Shown: positions 8,064 through 15,603 of the stretch, piece after piece | Numbering within the stretch: the stretch's first letter is position 1 | How the letters are laid out: each line of letters starts with the position of its first letter | From: CAYFJO01 sp964343305 | GTDB lineage: Bacteria > Planctomycetota > Planctomycetia > Pirellulales > Pirellulaceae | DNA length: 51,794 nucleotides | Assembly: GCA_964343305.1 (NCBI GenBank) | Contig: CAYFJO010000024.1 | Coordinates: forward strand, 1 to 51,794 | Reading direction: 5' to 3' | Notes under the pieces: model-generated | What the model was told of the DNA's origin: nothing | Database searches by the model: none | Seen by the model: the letters and a program-made list of their open reading frames with translations, nothing else | Position numbers and translations under genes: made by a program

Positions 8064-8546
8064 ATGACGAATAACAAACTTTTGACCGACGAAATGATCG
8101 ACGCGATCAAAGCGTACTTCCCGCGCTACCCATCGCGCCAAGCGGTTACGTTGCCCGCGCTTCACATCGTCAACGAAGAGCTGCGTTACGTCCCGCACCA
8201 GGCCGTCGTCGAAATCGCCGAGCTATTGGAACTCGCCCCAGCCGAGGTCCAAGACACGTTGTCGTTCTACGGCTTCTTCAAGCAAGACGAGCCACACGGC
8301 GAAACACGAGCTTGGGTCTGCCGATCGATCAGTTGTTCGTTGCTCGGCGGCGAAGAAATCCTTGACCACATGTGCAACGAGCTAGACATCAAACCCAGCG
8401 AGACCACGAAGAACGGCAAGCTAACGCTCGAATTCGGCGAGTGCCTGGGAGCGTGCGAATTCGCCCCGTGCATGCTGGCTGGCAGAACGTTGCACAAGAA
8501 CTTGACTAAAGAAACCGCCAACGAGTTTTTAGAAACCGTCAAATGA
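8064..8546 (+). CDS. nuoE: NADH-quinone oxidoreductase subunit E (24-kDa type)
   Basis: The 160-residue thioredoxin-fold protein binds [2Fe-2S] cluster N1a through CRSISC and ECLGAC. The N-terminal helical part (SRQAVTLPALHIVNEELRYV) is typical. It belongs with NuoF and NuoG to the NADH-oxidising module. Its presence means this complex takes electrons from NADH rather than being the 11-subunit form. Confidence 0.95.
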   Translation: MTNNKLLTDEMIDAIKAYFPRYPSRQAVTLPALHIVNEELRYVPHQAVVEIAELLELAPAEVQDTLSFYGFFKQDEPHGETRAWVCRSISCSLLGGEEILDHMCNELDIKPSETTKNGKLTLEFGECLGACEFAPCMLAGRTLHKNLTKETANEFLETVK

Positions 8547-8550
8547 ACCC

Positions 8551-8609
8551 GTAGCTGAATTCGTGAGAATTCAGATTCAACGCGACTGAATTCTTACGAA
8601 TCCAGCTAC
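8551..8609. repeat. Inverted repeat of the GTAGCTG family between nuoE and nuoF
   Basis: Left arm 8551-8574 and right arm 8586-8609 are reverse complements except for two positions. It is the same family as 7996-8050. Confidence 0.8.
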
Positions 8610-8618
8610 AAGAATTAG

Positions 8619-9968
8619 ATGTCCGAACCCGTCCTACTCGCGAACATCCACAAAGACGACAGCCATACGCTGCGCGTCTACGAAGAGTCCGGCGGCTACG
8701 AAGGCCTGCGGCGAGTGCTCAAAGAAATGAGCCCCGACGAGGTCAAGGAAACGATCAAAGCGTCCGGCTTGCGAGGCCGAGGCGGCGCCGGTTTTCCAAC
8801 GGGTTTGAAATGGACCTTCCTGCCAAAGGATCATCCCGGTCCGATCTACTTCTGCCTGAACGCCGACGAAAGCGAACCCGCGACGTTCAACAACCGCATC
8901 TTGATGGAAGACGACCCGCATCAAGTGCTGGAAGGTTTGATCATCAGTTGCTTTGCCACCGGCGCGTCGACGGCATACTTCTACATTCGCTACGAATACC
9001 CTCTCGCTCTGGAACGATGCCAGGCGGCGATCGACGAGCTTTATGAAGCCGGCTTGCTCGGCAAGAACATTGCCGGCAGCGACTATTCGCTCGACGTCTA
9101 CATGCACCGCGGTGCGGCCGCCTACATCTGCGGCGAAGAAACCGGCCTGATCGAAAGCCTCGAAGGCAAACGGGCGTGGCCGCGAATCAAGCCGCCGTTT
9201 CCTGCCGTCGAAGGTGCGTTTCGAAAACCGACAGTCGTCAACAACATCGAAACCGTCTCGTGCGTCAAGCAGATCATCGACCGCGGCGTTGATTGGTTCC
9301 GCTCGATGGGCGTCCCGCCTGATCCCGACGACCCGCGCGACCCGGGCAGCTTCGGCCCCAAGTTGTATTGCCTCAGCGGCCACGTCGAGAAGCCCGGTTG
9401 CTACGAAGCCCCGTGCGGCTTGACCGTCAACGAATTGATCAACGACTTTGGCGGCGGAGTGCGCGGCGGTCGCAAAGCGAAAGCGGCCGTCCCCGGCGGA
9501 ATCAGCATGGGCCTTTTGACCGCCGATGAATTCGATTGCCCGCTCGACTTCAAAGGCCCCGGCAAACACGGTTGTCTCGGCCTCGGTACTGCCGCCGTCA
9601 CCGTGATCGACGAAACCGTTTCGATGGTCGACTTCCTACACAACACTTGCCGCTTCTTCGCCCACGAAAGCTGTGGCCAATGCACGCCTTGCCGCGAAGG
9701 CACGTCGTGGGCTTTGAAAATGGTCCAGCGAATCAAAGCGGGCAAAGGCCGCTTGGCCGATCTCGACTTGCTGCTCGAGATCGCCGACTCAATCGGCATT
9801 ATCCCCGGCACAACAATTTGCGGCCTTGCGGACGGAGCCGCCTGGCCGATTAAAAACGCCATCCGAAAATTCCGCGGCGAGTTTGAAGAACACATCAAGA
9901 AGACAAACCCCGACGGGTGCGACGAAACATCGCCTGTTCCCGCGTTGGAGCTGGTTTCGTTGCACTGA
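8619..9968 (+). CDS. nuoF: NADH-quinone oxidoreductase subunit F (NADH-binding)
   Basis: The 449-residue protein carries the glycine-rich NADH site GRGGAGFPTGLKW, the FMN-region stretch CLNADESEPATFNNRILMED, the segment YICGEETGLIESLEGKRAWP and the [4Fe-4S] N3 ligands in SCGQCTPCREG with a fourth Cys in GTTICGL. It oxidises NADH and feeds the Fe-S chain. Length and motifs are normal. The start is ATG 8619, 10 nt after a repeat hairpin. Confidence 0.96.
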   Translation: MSEPVLLANIHKDDSHTLRVYEESGGYEGLRRVLKEMSPDEVKETIKASGLRGRGGAGFPTGLKWTFLPKDHPGPIYFCLNADESEPATFNNRILMEDDPHQVLEGLIISCFATGASTAYFYIRYEYPLALERCQAAIDELYEAGLLGKNIAGSDYSLDVYMHRGAAAYICGEETGLIESLEGKRAWPRIKPPFPAVEGAFRKPTVVNNIETVSCVKQIIDRGVDWFRSMGVPPDPDDPRDPGSFGPKLYCLSGHVEKPGCYEAPCGLTVNELINDFGGGVRGGRKAKAAVPGGISMGLLTADEFDCPLDFKGPGKHGCLGLGTAAVTVIDETVSMVDFLHNTCRFFAHESCGQCTPCREGTSWALKMVQRIKAGKGRLADLDLLLEIADSIGIIPGTTICGLADGAAWPIKNAIRKFRGEFEEHIKKTNPDGCDETSPVPALELVSLH

Positions 9969-9975
9969 TGTTTTG

Positions 9976-10428
9976 AAATAACAAATCACAAAAGACAAAT
10001 TTCAAACAAATTCCAGATGGCAAATACAAAAGATCAAACGACATACGATCTTGAAGAACGGACGCACCAGTTTGCGCGTCAGGTTCGAGTATTTGTCAAA
10101 CAACCGCCTTATACGATTTGCAACGTTGAAGATGTTGCTCGGTTGGGGCGAATTACATCGAAGCCAACGAATCGCTCAGCAAGAAGGACTTTCGCATGCG
10201 AGTGAAAATCGGCCGCAAAGAAGCAAAGGAAAGCCGACACTGGCTTCGCCTCGTCGATACAGGAAATGATGCAGCCCTCGAATCCGAACGCGACACATTG
10301 ATCCAAGAGTCAACCGAGCTAACGAAGATTCTAAGTTCAATCATCCAAAAGTCTGGCGGTTAGTGTTTTGAATTTTGTAATTGTCATTTGAGATTTGTAT
10401 GTTATTTGTTATTTGTTTTTTGGTGCTT
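9976..10428. repeat. AT-rich inverted arms flanking a broken four-helix-bundle gene
   Basis: The left arm (9976-10015, aaataacaaatcacaaaaga...) and the right arm (about 10366-10428, ...gttatttgttatttg) are approximate reverse complements and lie immediately outside the pseudogene at 10017-10363. A similar arm pair without a gene sits at 6629-6753. The arrangement suggests a small inserted cassette; that is inference. Confidence 0.5.
10017..10363 (+). pseudogene. Four-helix-bundle (S23-like, 23S rRNA IVS-type) protein, frameshifted
   Basis: The first part reads YDLEERTHQFARQVRVFVKQ and continues to NVEDVARL; the second part, in another frame from 10148, reads ANYIEANESLSKKDFRMRVK and IGRKEAKESRHWLRL, ending at TAG 10361. 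Together they match the four-helix-bundle S23 family, which normally has about seven more residues (RSSGSVG-like) at the junction. A 22-nt loss at 10139-10145 would explain it, and putting 22 nt back restores one frame exactly. The gene is probably non-functional. Its role in other genomes is unclear. Confidence 0.75.
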
Positions 10429-10436
10429 ATCCCTAC

Positions 10437-12038
10437 ATGGCAACTGTAATCGTCAACGACCAAGAAATCGAAATCGGCGACGACGAGCGCCTGAATGGAA
10501 TTCAGGTCGCGCGCCGAGCCGGCCTCGACGTACCGCATTATTGTTGGCATCCGGGTTTGACGGTCGTGGCTAGCTGCCGGATGTGTTTGGTCGAAACCGG
10601 CCGGCGCGATCCCGAGTCGGGCAACATCAGCATGTTGCCTAAGCTCGTCCCCGCTTGCCAGACACCCGCGACGGACGGAACCGTGTTCGTCACCGAAAGT
10701 GAAAAGGTTCAAAACGCGCGAGCGATGGTCGAAGAAGACTTGCTGATTCGCCACCCGATCGATTGCCCAATTTGCGACAAGGCGGGTGAATGTTCGTTGC
10801 AGGATTATCACTTCCAATACGGCCGTGACGAGCGCCGCGCCGACATCAAACCGTTCACCAGCCGCCGCCGATCGCTGGGCGACACAGTTACCTTGTTCGT
10901 GGATCGCTGCGTCATGTGTACGCGCTGTGTTCGCTTTACGCGCGAGATTTCCGGCGCGAGCGAACTGATGGTTTCCGACCGCGGTGCTCACGAAGAGATT
11001 GACGTCTTTCCCGGCTATCCGCTCGACAACAGGATGTCGGGCAACGTCGTGGATCTGTGTCCTGTCGGGGCGCTCGGCGATGTTGACTTTTTATACTCGC
11101 AGCGCGTGTGGTTCATGAAGAGCCACGCGAATGTGTGTGCGGGTTGCTCGACGGGTTGCTCGATCAACGTCGAAGAGAATCAGGACCATCTGTTTCGCAT
11201 CAAGCCGCGTAAGAATCCGGAGATCAACCATTGGTGGATGTGCGATGAAGGGCGTTTTGGTTGGAAGCACGTGCACGACGAACATCGTGTGACCGAGCCG
11301 CGCCGGCGGGAGAGTGACGAGTACGTCAACGTCGAATGGTCGGATTTGCCCGACGAGTTGAACGAGACGCTCAAGAAGTCGAAAAAGATTGCCGCCGTTT
11401 TGTCGCCGCATTTGACGGTCGAGGAAGCGTACTTGTTGGCCCGGTACGTGCGAAAGTTGGACAAGAAAGCGATGTTGGTCTTGGGCCATGTTCCGACGAG
11501 CGGCGAAGAGGAGTCGTTTAAAAACGGTTTTTCGATCCGTGCCGAAAAATGCCCCAACCGTCGCGGTGTTGAAGAGGTCGTGACAAGCCTCGGCGACGGA
11601 CTCGTGACGTGGGACGAGTTTTTGAACGACCAGCGAAAGTGCGACTTCGTTTGGATTACCGGCGGTTACAAAACGAATTGGAACGACAAGTCGGACGTCG
11701 AGAAGTTGTCGAGTGCTGGGACGTTGATCGTGCAAGATAGTTTCGCCTCGCCATTGTGGGATGCTGCGACATTTCAATTGCCCGGCGCGACGTTTGCCGA
11801 GCGCGAAGGATCGTACGTCAACCATGCGGACCGTTTGCAATCGTTCAAATGGGCGATTCGACCGCCGGCGGGCGTCAAAGTCGAAGGATCGTTGTTCTGG
11901 CAATTGTTCGGAAAGAAGGGTTTATACAACGCCCGCAAAGTGCTCGACGAAGTCGCTCGCGAGATCGGTTATTTTGCTGTGGCGACGGAGCCCGTACCCG
12001 ATGTTGGCGTGGATTTGAAAATAAATAGGTTGGCGTAG
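10437..12038 (+). CDS. nuoG: NADH-quinone oxidoreductase subunit G
   Basis: The 533-residue protein has the N-terminal [2Fe-2S] ligands (HYCWHP, SCRMCLVETG, ACQT), the His/Cys cluster HPIDCPICDKAGECSLQDYH, the [4Fe-4S] segment CVMCTRCVRFTREISGA with CPVGAL, and a further CAGCSTGC with a later WMCDEGR, which could hold cluster N7. The C-terminal molybdopterin-fold region is short, as NuoG is more often about 680-900 residues. I chose ATG 10437; the upstream in-frame ATG at 10395 is in the AT-rich repeat. Confidence 0.93.
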   Translation: MATVIVNDQEIEIGDDERLNGIQVARRAGLDVPHYCWHPGLTVVASCRMCLVETGRRDPESGNISMLPKLVPACQTPATDGTVFVTESEKVQNARAMVEEDLLIRHPIDCPICDKAGECSLQDYHFQYGRDERRADIKPFTSRRRSLGDTVTLFVDRCVMCTRCVRFTREISGASELMVSDRGAHEEIDVFPGYPLDNRMSGNVVDLCPVGALGDVDFLYSQRVWFMKSHANVCAGCSTGCSINVEENQDHLFRIKPRKNPEINHWWMCDEGRFGWKHVHDEHRVTEPRRRESDEYVNVEWSDLPDELNETLKKSKKIAAVLSPHLTVEEAYLLARYVRKLDKKAMLVLGHVPTSGEEESFKNGFSIRAEKCPNRRGVEEVVTSLGDGLVTWDEFLNDQRKCDFVWITGGYKTNWNDKSDVEKLSSAGTLIVQDSFASPLWDAATFQLPGATFAEREGSYVNHADRLQSFKWAIRPPAGVKVEGSLFWQLFGKKGLYNARKVLDEVAREIGYFAVATEPVPDVGVDLKINRLA

Positions 12039-12286
12039 AAGCGAGGCGCAAAAAGGCCCTGAAAGGGCAAAACAACATAGCTCAGGGTAAGCGACGCGGC
12101 AAAGCCGCAAAGCGCCACCCTGGGTTTGGAAGCAAAACAGACATTACGCTGAAAGCGTTACACAATCAGGCCGGTTGTCGAACCCTTTCAGGGTACGTGG
12201 ACATAAACGAAACATGACCCAGGGTGCGCGGAAGACCGCGACCCTGGGCTTTGGAATGAAACGCCGTTGGCGTTTGTGAAACACAA
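12039..12286. repeat. Gap of 248 nt filled with CCCAGGGT / CCCTGAAAGGG-type repeats
   Basis: The gap between nuoG and nuoH holds two relatives of a palindromic repeat: CCTGAAAGGG at about 12058 with CCCTTTCAGGG at 12184, and paired CAGGGT...ACCCTG blocks (about 12081-12123 and 12219-12248). It ends in TTTGTGAAACACAAA just before nuoH. No gene was recognised. Confidence 0.6.
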
Positions 12287-13486
12287 ATGCTCGAAGCACT
12301 AATCAAAAGCGGAATCTTGCTCGGCGGTTTGATGACCGCGGCGGCTTATTTCGTGCTGCTAGAGCGGCGGCTTTGTGCTTGGATGCAAGATCGGCGCGGG
12401 CCGAATCGGGTTGGCTTGCCGTTGAGCTTGGTGAGTTCAAAGCTCAAGGACCTGCGGTTGTTTGGGCTTGGTCAACCGACGGTCGACGGCGCAAAGTTTA
12501 TTTTGAAAGAAGAGTACACGCCGGCACATGTTGACCGGCGGTTGTACATTCTTGCCCCGATTGTGATTCTTGTCGCGGCGCTCGCTGTGTTTGCGGTGAT
12601 TCCGTTTGGCGGAACACTGCCGATTGGTGATCGACACATTAACCTTGTTGTTGCGTTCGAGATTGATGTTGCGATTTTGTTTGTGTTTGCCTTGTCGAGC
12701 ATTGCGGTCTACGGCGTGATCCTTGGCGGCTGGGCAAGTAACAACAAATACAGTTTTCTTGGTGGACTGCGATCGAGTGCTCAATTGATCGCGTACGAGT
12801 TGCCGCTTGGCTTAGGGTTGCTCGGCGTTGTGCTGGCGGCGGGGTCGATGAATCTGAGCACGATCATGGAGCGGCAAGGAGAATCAGGTTGGTTTGTGCT
12901 TGCGCAGCCGCTCGGCTTCACGGTGTTCATGATCGCCGCGTTTGCCGAAGCGGGCCGGTTGCCGTTTGACTTGCCGGAGTGTGAACAAGAATTGATCGGC
13001 GGTTATCACACGGAATACGCCGGCATGAAGTTGCTGTTGTTTTTGGTCGGCGAGTTTTTGCACATGATCACGGCGGCGTTCTTGATCGTGATCTTGTTCC
13101 TCGGCGGTTGGCATTTTCCGGGACTTACCGGCGCCGCACACAACGTCGAGGGTTGGTTTCAAGCGATTGCCCGCATCGGTGTATTGAATTCCAAAGTTTG
13201 CCTCGTGATCGTGTTCTTTATGCTGGTCCGATGGAGTTGGCCGCGGTTTCGGTTTGATCAGTTGATGGGTTTGGCTTGGAAAATCATGTTGCCGCTGGGA
13301 CTGATCAACCTGGTGGTCGTTGCGGCGGTCAATCAGTTCATGCCCGAAAACACCGCAGCGGCGATGGCGGTGTCGTGGGTGGTTTGTATTGCAGCTTGGG
13401 TTGGGATCACGGTCGTTGGACCGTTGATTGCGGACAACCGACCGCACAGCGATTTGGTGCCGTACGAAATTGATTCACAGATTTAG
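12287..13486 (+). CDS. nuoH: NADH-quinone oxidoreductase subunit H
   Basis: The 399-residue polytopic membrane protein has the NuoH signatures CAWMQDRRGPNRVG, FILKEEYTPAHVDRRLY, AFAEAGRLPFDLPECEQELI and GGYHTEYAGMKLLLF. It forms the quinone-chamber roof and the link to the proton-pumping subunits. The C-terminus extends somewhat past the usual end (DNRPHSDLVPYEIDSQI). Confidence 0.96.
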   Translation: MLEALIKSGILLGGLMTAAAYFVLLERRLCAWMQDRRGPNRVGLPLSLVSSKLKDLRLFGLGQPTVDGAKFILKEEYTPAHVDRRLYILAPIVILVAALAVFAVIPFGGTLPIGDRHINLVVAFEIDVAILFVFALSSIAVYGVILGGWASNNKYSFLGGLRSSAQLIAYELPLGLGLLGVVLAAGSMNLSTIMERQGESGWFVLAQPLGFTVFMIAAFAEAGRLPFDLPECEQELIGGYHTEYAGMKLLLFLVGEFLHMITAAFLIVILFLGGWHFPGLTGAAHNVEGWFQAIARIGVLNSKVCLVIVFFMLVRWSWPRFRFDQLMGLAWKIMLPLGLINLVVVAAVNQFMPENTAAAMAVSWVVCIAAWVGITVVGPLIADNRPHSDLVPYEIDSQI

Positions 13487-13557
13487 TTGGTCATTCGTCA
13501 CTGGTCATTTGTCCTTTGCGAGTGACCAATGACAAGTGACAAGTGACAAATGAGCAA
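13487..13557. repeat. GGTCATT/AATGACC repeat between nuoH and nuoI
   Basis: The stretch reads GGTCATTCGTCACTGGTCAT and then AGTGACCAATGACAAGTGAC-AAGTGACAAATGA, giving an imperfect hairpin with short internal direct copies of CAAGTGA. It occupies almost the whole gap. Confidence 0.6.
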
Positions 13558-13568
13558 AGACGAAACTG

Positions 13569-14102
13569 ATGAAAGAAAACGATCCGAACATCTTATGGGT
13601 TGAAGAGCCGAAGCTCGGCCTGGCGGGTCAGATGTACTTGCCGATGTTTTTGCAAGGGCTGACGACCACGTTTAGGCACCTGGTCAGTCCCAAGTTGACC
13701 GTCAGCTATCCGGATCAGGAGCCGGAGATCGGCAACCCGTTGATTTATCGCGGCGTGCATCGGCTGAACCGCGACAAGCAAGGCCGAGTGAAGTGTGTCG
13801 CTTGCTGTTTGTGCGCGACAGCGTGTCCGGCACATTGCATCGACGTTGTCAGTGTTGAGAGCCCGTGGGAAGATCGCGAGAAGTACCCAGCGAGTTTCAC
13901 GATCGACGAGTTGCGTTGCATCTACTGCGGCATGTGCGAAGAGGCGTGTCCGGTCGACGCGATCGAACTCACGAGCCTCTACAACCTGACCGGCCGCAGC
14001 CGCGAAGAGATGGTGTTCGACAAAGAAAAACTGCTCAGCGTCTACGACGAGACGAAGGACAAAGAGCCAATGAAGTCCGCGGAACTCGGGGGCACGGTAT
14101 GA
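13569..14102 (+). CDS. nuoI: NADH-quinone oxidoreductase subunit I (8Fe ferredoxin)
   Basis: The 177-residue protein has two [4Fe-4S] motifs, CVACCLCATACP and CIYCGMCEEACP, binding N6a and N6b. They wire NuoG to NuoB. The C-terminal stretch ELTSLYNLTGRSREEMVFDK is typical. The stop overlaps the nuoJ start (ATGA). Confidence 0.96.
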   Translation: MKENDPNILWVEEPKLGLAGQMYLPMFLQGLTTTFRHLVSPKLTVSYPDQEPEIGNPLIYRGVHRLNRDKQGRVKCVACCLCATACPAHCIDVVSVESPWEDREKYPASFTIDELRCIYCGMCEEACPVDAIELTSLYNLTGRSREEMVFDKEKLLSVYDETKDKEPMKSAELGGTV

Positions 14103-14932
14103 CGGACTACCTGCCACTTGCGATCGCGGCCGTGCTGCTGGCGAACGGCATTTGCATGAGCTTGCCGCCGGGCAAGGTGTCAACTCGGCTGAGTGGGGCG
14201 ATCAGTTGCGTCTTGGCGCTGGTGATGTTGTTCTATTGTCTGCCGCTGCTTCGCGATTGGGATCAAAACCGCGACTGGATTCGGCAAGTGATGTTCTGGA
14301 TGCTGGCGGCCGTGACGATCGGCAGCGCGATCGGGACAATTTCGATGCGCAGTCCGGTTTACTGCGCGATCTGGTTCGCCATGACGCTGCTGGCGACATC
14401 GGGTTTGTTTATGCTGCAAGGTGCCCAGTTCCTCAGCGTTGCGACGGTGATCGTTTACGCAGGTGCAATTCTCGTGACGTTTTTGTTTGTGTTGATGTTG
14501 GCACAACCGGAAGGACAGGCGTTTTATGACCGCATCAGTTGGGGGCGGCGAACTTCGATCGTGCTGTCGATTGTCGGCGGATTGTTGATTTTTGGACTGA
14601 TGTTGACGTTCATTCCGCCGACGGAAGACGGTGTCAAGTTTCCCGAGACGACTGTGACGCAAGCGAGCTTCGAGCAGAAGCTTGGCGAAAAAACGGGCGA
14701 TGACGCAGACGAAGGCGGGCACATGAAGAAACTTGGCCGCGAGCTGTTTTCGCGGCATTTGATCAGCGTCGAGATTGCCGGCACGTTGCTGTTGGTCGCG
14801 CTGGTTGGTGCGATCGCAATTGTGATTCAGTCGCAGGAGCCGCGTGGATCGAAGCGAAACCGAAGCAGCCCGGCTACTGCGAGTAGCCGGGCTGCTGGGT
14901 CAAGCCAGGAAGGAGCGTCAGGCGATGGATAG
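14099..14932 (+). CDS. nuoJ: NADH-quinone oxidoreductase subunit J, long C-terminus
   Basis: The 277-residue membrane subunit has the NuoJ core (FWMLAAVTIGSAIGTISMRS, PVYCAIWFAMTLLATSGLFM, VIVYAGAILVTFLFVLMLAQ). NuoJ is usually about 165-200 residues. This one has a hydrophilic insert around residues 170-220 and a C-terminal tail of some 30 residues rich in Ser, Arg and Gly, which is encoded by a palindromic repeat (14864-14896). The start ATG 14099 overlaps the nuoI stop, and the end overlaps nuoK by 8 nt. Confidence 0.93.
   Translation: MTDYLPLAIAAVLLANGICMSLPPGKVSTRLSGAISCVLALVMLFYCLPLLRDWDQNRDWIRQVMFWMLAAVTIGSAIGTISMRSPVYCAIWFAMTLLATSGLFMLQGAQFLSVATVIVYAGAILVTFLFVLMLAQPEGQAFYDRISWGRRTSIVLSIVGGLLIFGLMLTFIPPTEDGVKFPETTVTQASFEQKLGEKTGDDADEGGHMKKLGRELFSRHLISVEIAGTLLLVALVGAIAIVIQSQEPRGSKRNRSSPATASSRAAGSSQEGASGDG
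14864..14896. repeat. Perfect 15-bp palindrome inside the 3' end of nuoJ
   Basis: AGCAGCCCGGCTACT (14864-14878), loop GCG, AGTAGCCGGGCTGCT (14882-14896). It is translated as part of the NuoJ tail and lies just before the nuoK ribosome binding site (AGGAAGGAG near 14907). Confidence 0.9.
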
Positions 14933-15371
14933 CCAATTGGCTGACCTGCAAAACTTCCTAGTCATCGGCGGGCTGTTGTTCGTGATTGGGTTGGTCGGTT
15001 TCGTCGTGCGGCGGAATTTGATCGTGATGTTTTTGTGCGTCGAGATGATGTTGCAAGGCGTCTCGATCAGCCTTGTCGCGTGGGGTCGCTACCACAACGA
15101 CTGGGGCGGCCAGATGCTGGTGATCTTCATCATCACGGTGGCCGCGTGCGAAGCGGGCATTGGGCTGGCGTTGATCCTGTCGCTGTTCAAGCACTCGGGT
15201 TCGCTCGACATCACGTCGTGGCAAGAGATCCGCGAAGAAGGCCAACCGGCGTTTGTCGACCAGGCGATTCCCGAAGAAACTGAAGAAGACCGAGTCTGGC
15301 CGAAGCTGACGCCAGCCGGCATCGAACCGGAGTTAGACGAAGACGATTTGACGCATCGGAGCAAGGTATAA
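14925..15371 (+). CDS. nuoK: NADH-quinone oxidoreductase subunit K with acidic extension
   Basis: The 148-residue protein begins with the three-helix NuoK core (FLVIGGLLFVIGLVGFVVRR, NLIVMFLCVEMMLQGVSISL, AACEAGIGLALILSLFKHSG). The core normally ends at about 100 residues. Here a hydrophilic, acidic tail of about 45 residues follows (for example PEETEEDRVWPKL and ELDEDDL). The start ATG 14925 is 10 nt from AGGAAGGAG. Confidence 0.94.
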   Translation: MDSQLADLQNFLVIGGLLFVIGLVGFVVRRNLIVMFLCVEMMLQGVSISLVAWGRYHNDWGGQMLVIFIITVAACEAGIGLALILSLFKHSGSLDITSWQEIREEGQPAFVDQAIPEETEEDRVWPKLTPAGIEPELDEDDLTHRSKV

Positions 15372-15373
15372 CC

Positions 15374-15582
15374 CCTGTCTGCTCGCCAGACAGGTGAACC
15401 AGTTTAGTTAGAAGAACAACGGAGCAAAACGCAAGACCCTTGCCACCTCGTGTGGCAGGTGAAGCAGTTTCGAACCAAAACGGAAACTTCTGTTCCTGCC
15501 AGGCGAGCTGGCAGGGGACAGTGACAGAACAATTTTTGTTTCTAACTTCTAAACGGTCCGTCCTGCCACGCGAGGTGGCAGG
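15374..15582. repeat. Second cluster of four CTGCCA/TGGCAG hairpins, before nuoL
   Basis: Palindromes lie at 15374-15394, about 15438-15459, 15495-15515 and 15562-15582. They belong to the same family as 4695-4907. The 232-nt gap between nuoK and nuoL holds no gene. Confidence 0.75.
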
Positions 15583-15603
15583 GGCGGGATTTGAAATCGA
15601 TAG

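Noticed and set aside
12271..12286. TTTGTGAAACACAAA before nuoH as a second Rex site
   Set aside because: It is shorter than the operator (3-nt centre instead of the TTGTGAA-N4-TTCACAA plan) and belongs to a repeat ending in GGCGTTTGTGAAAC.
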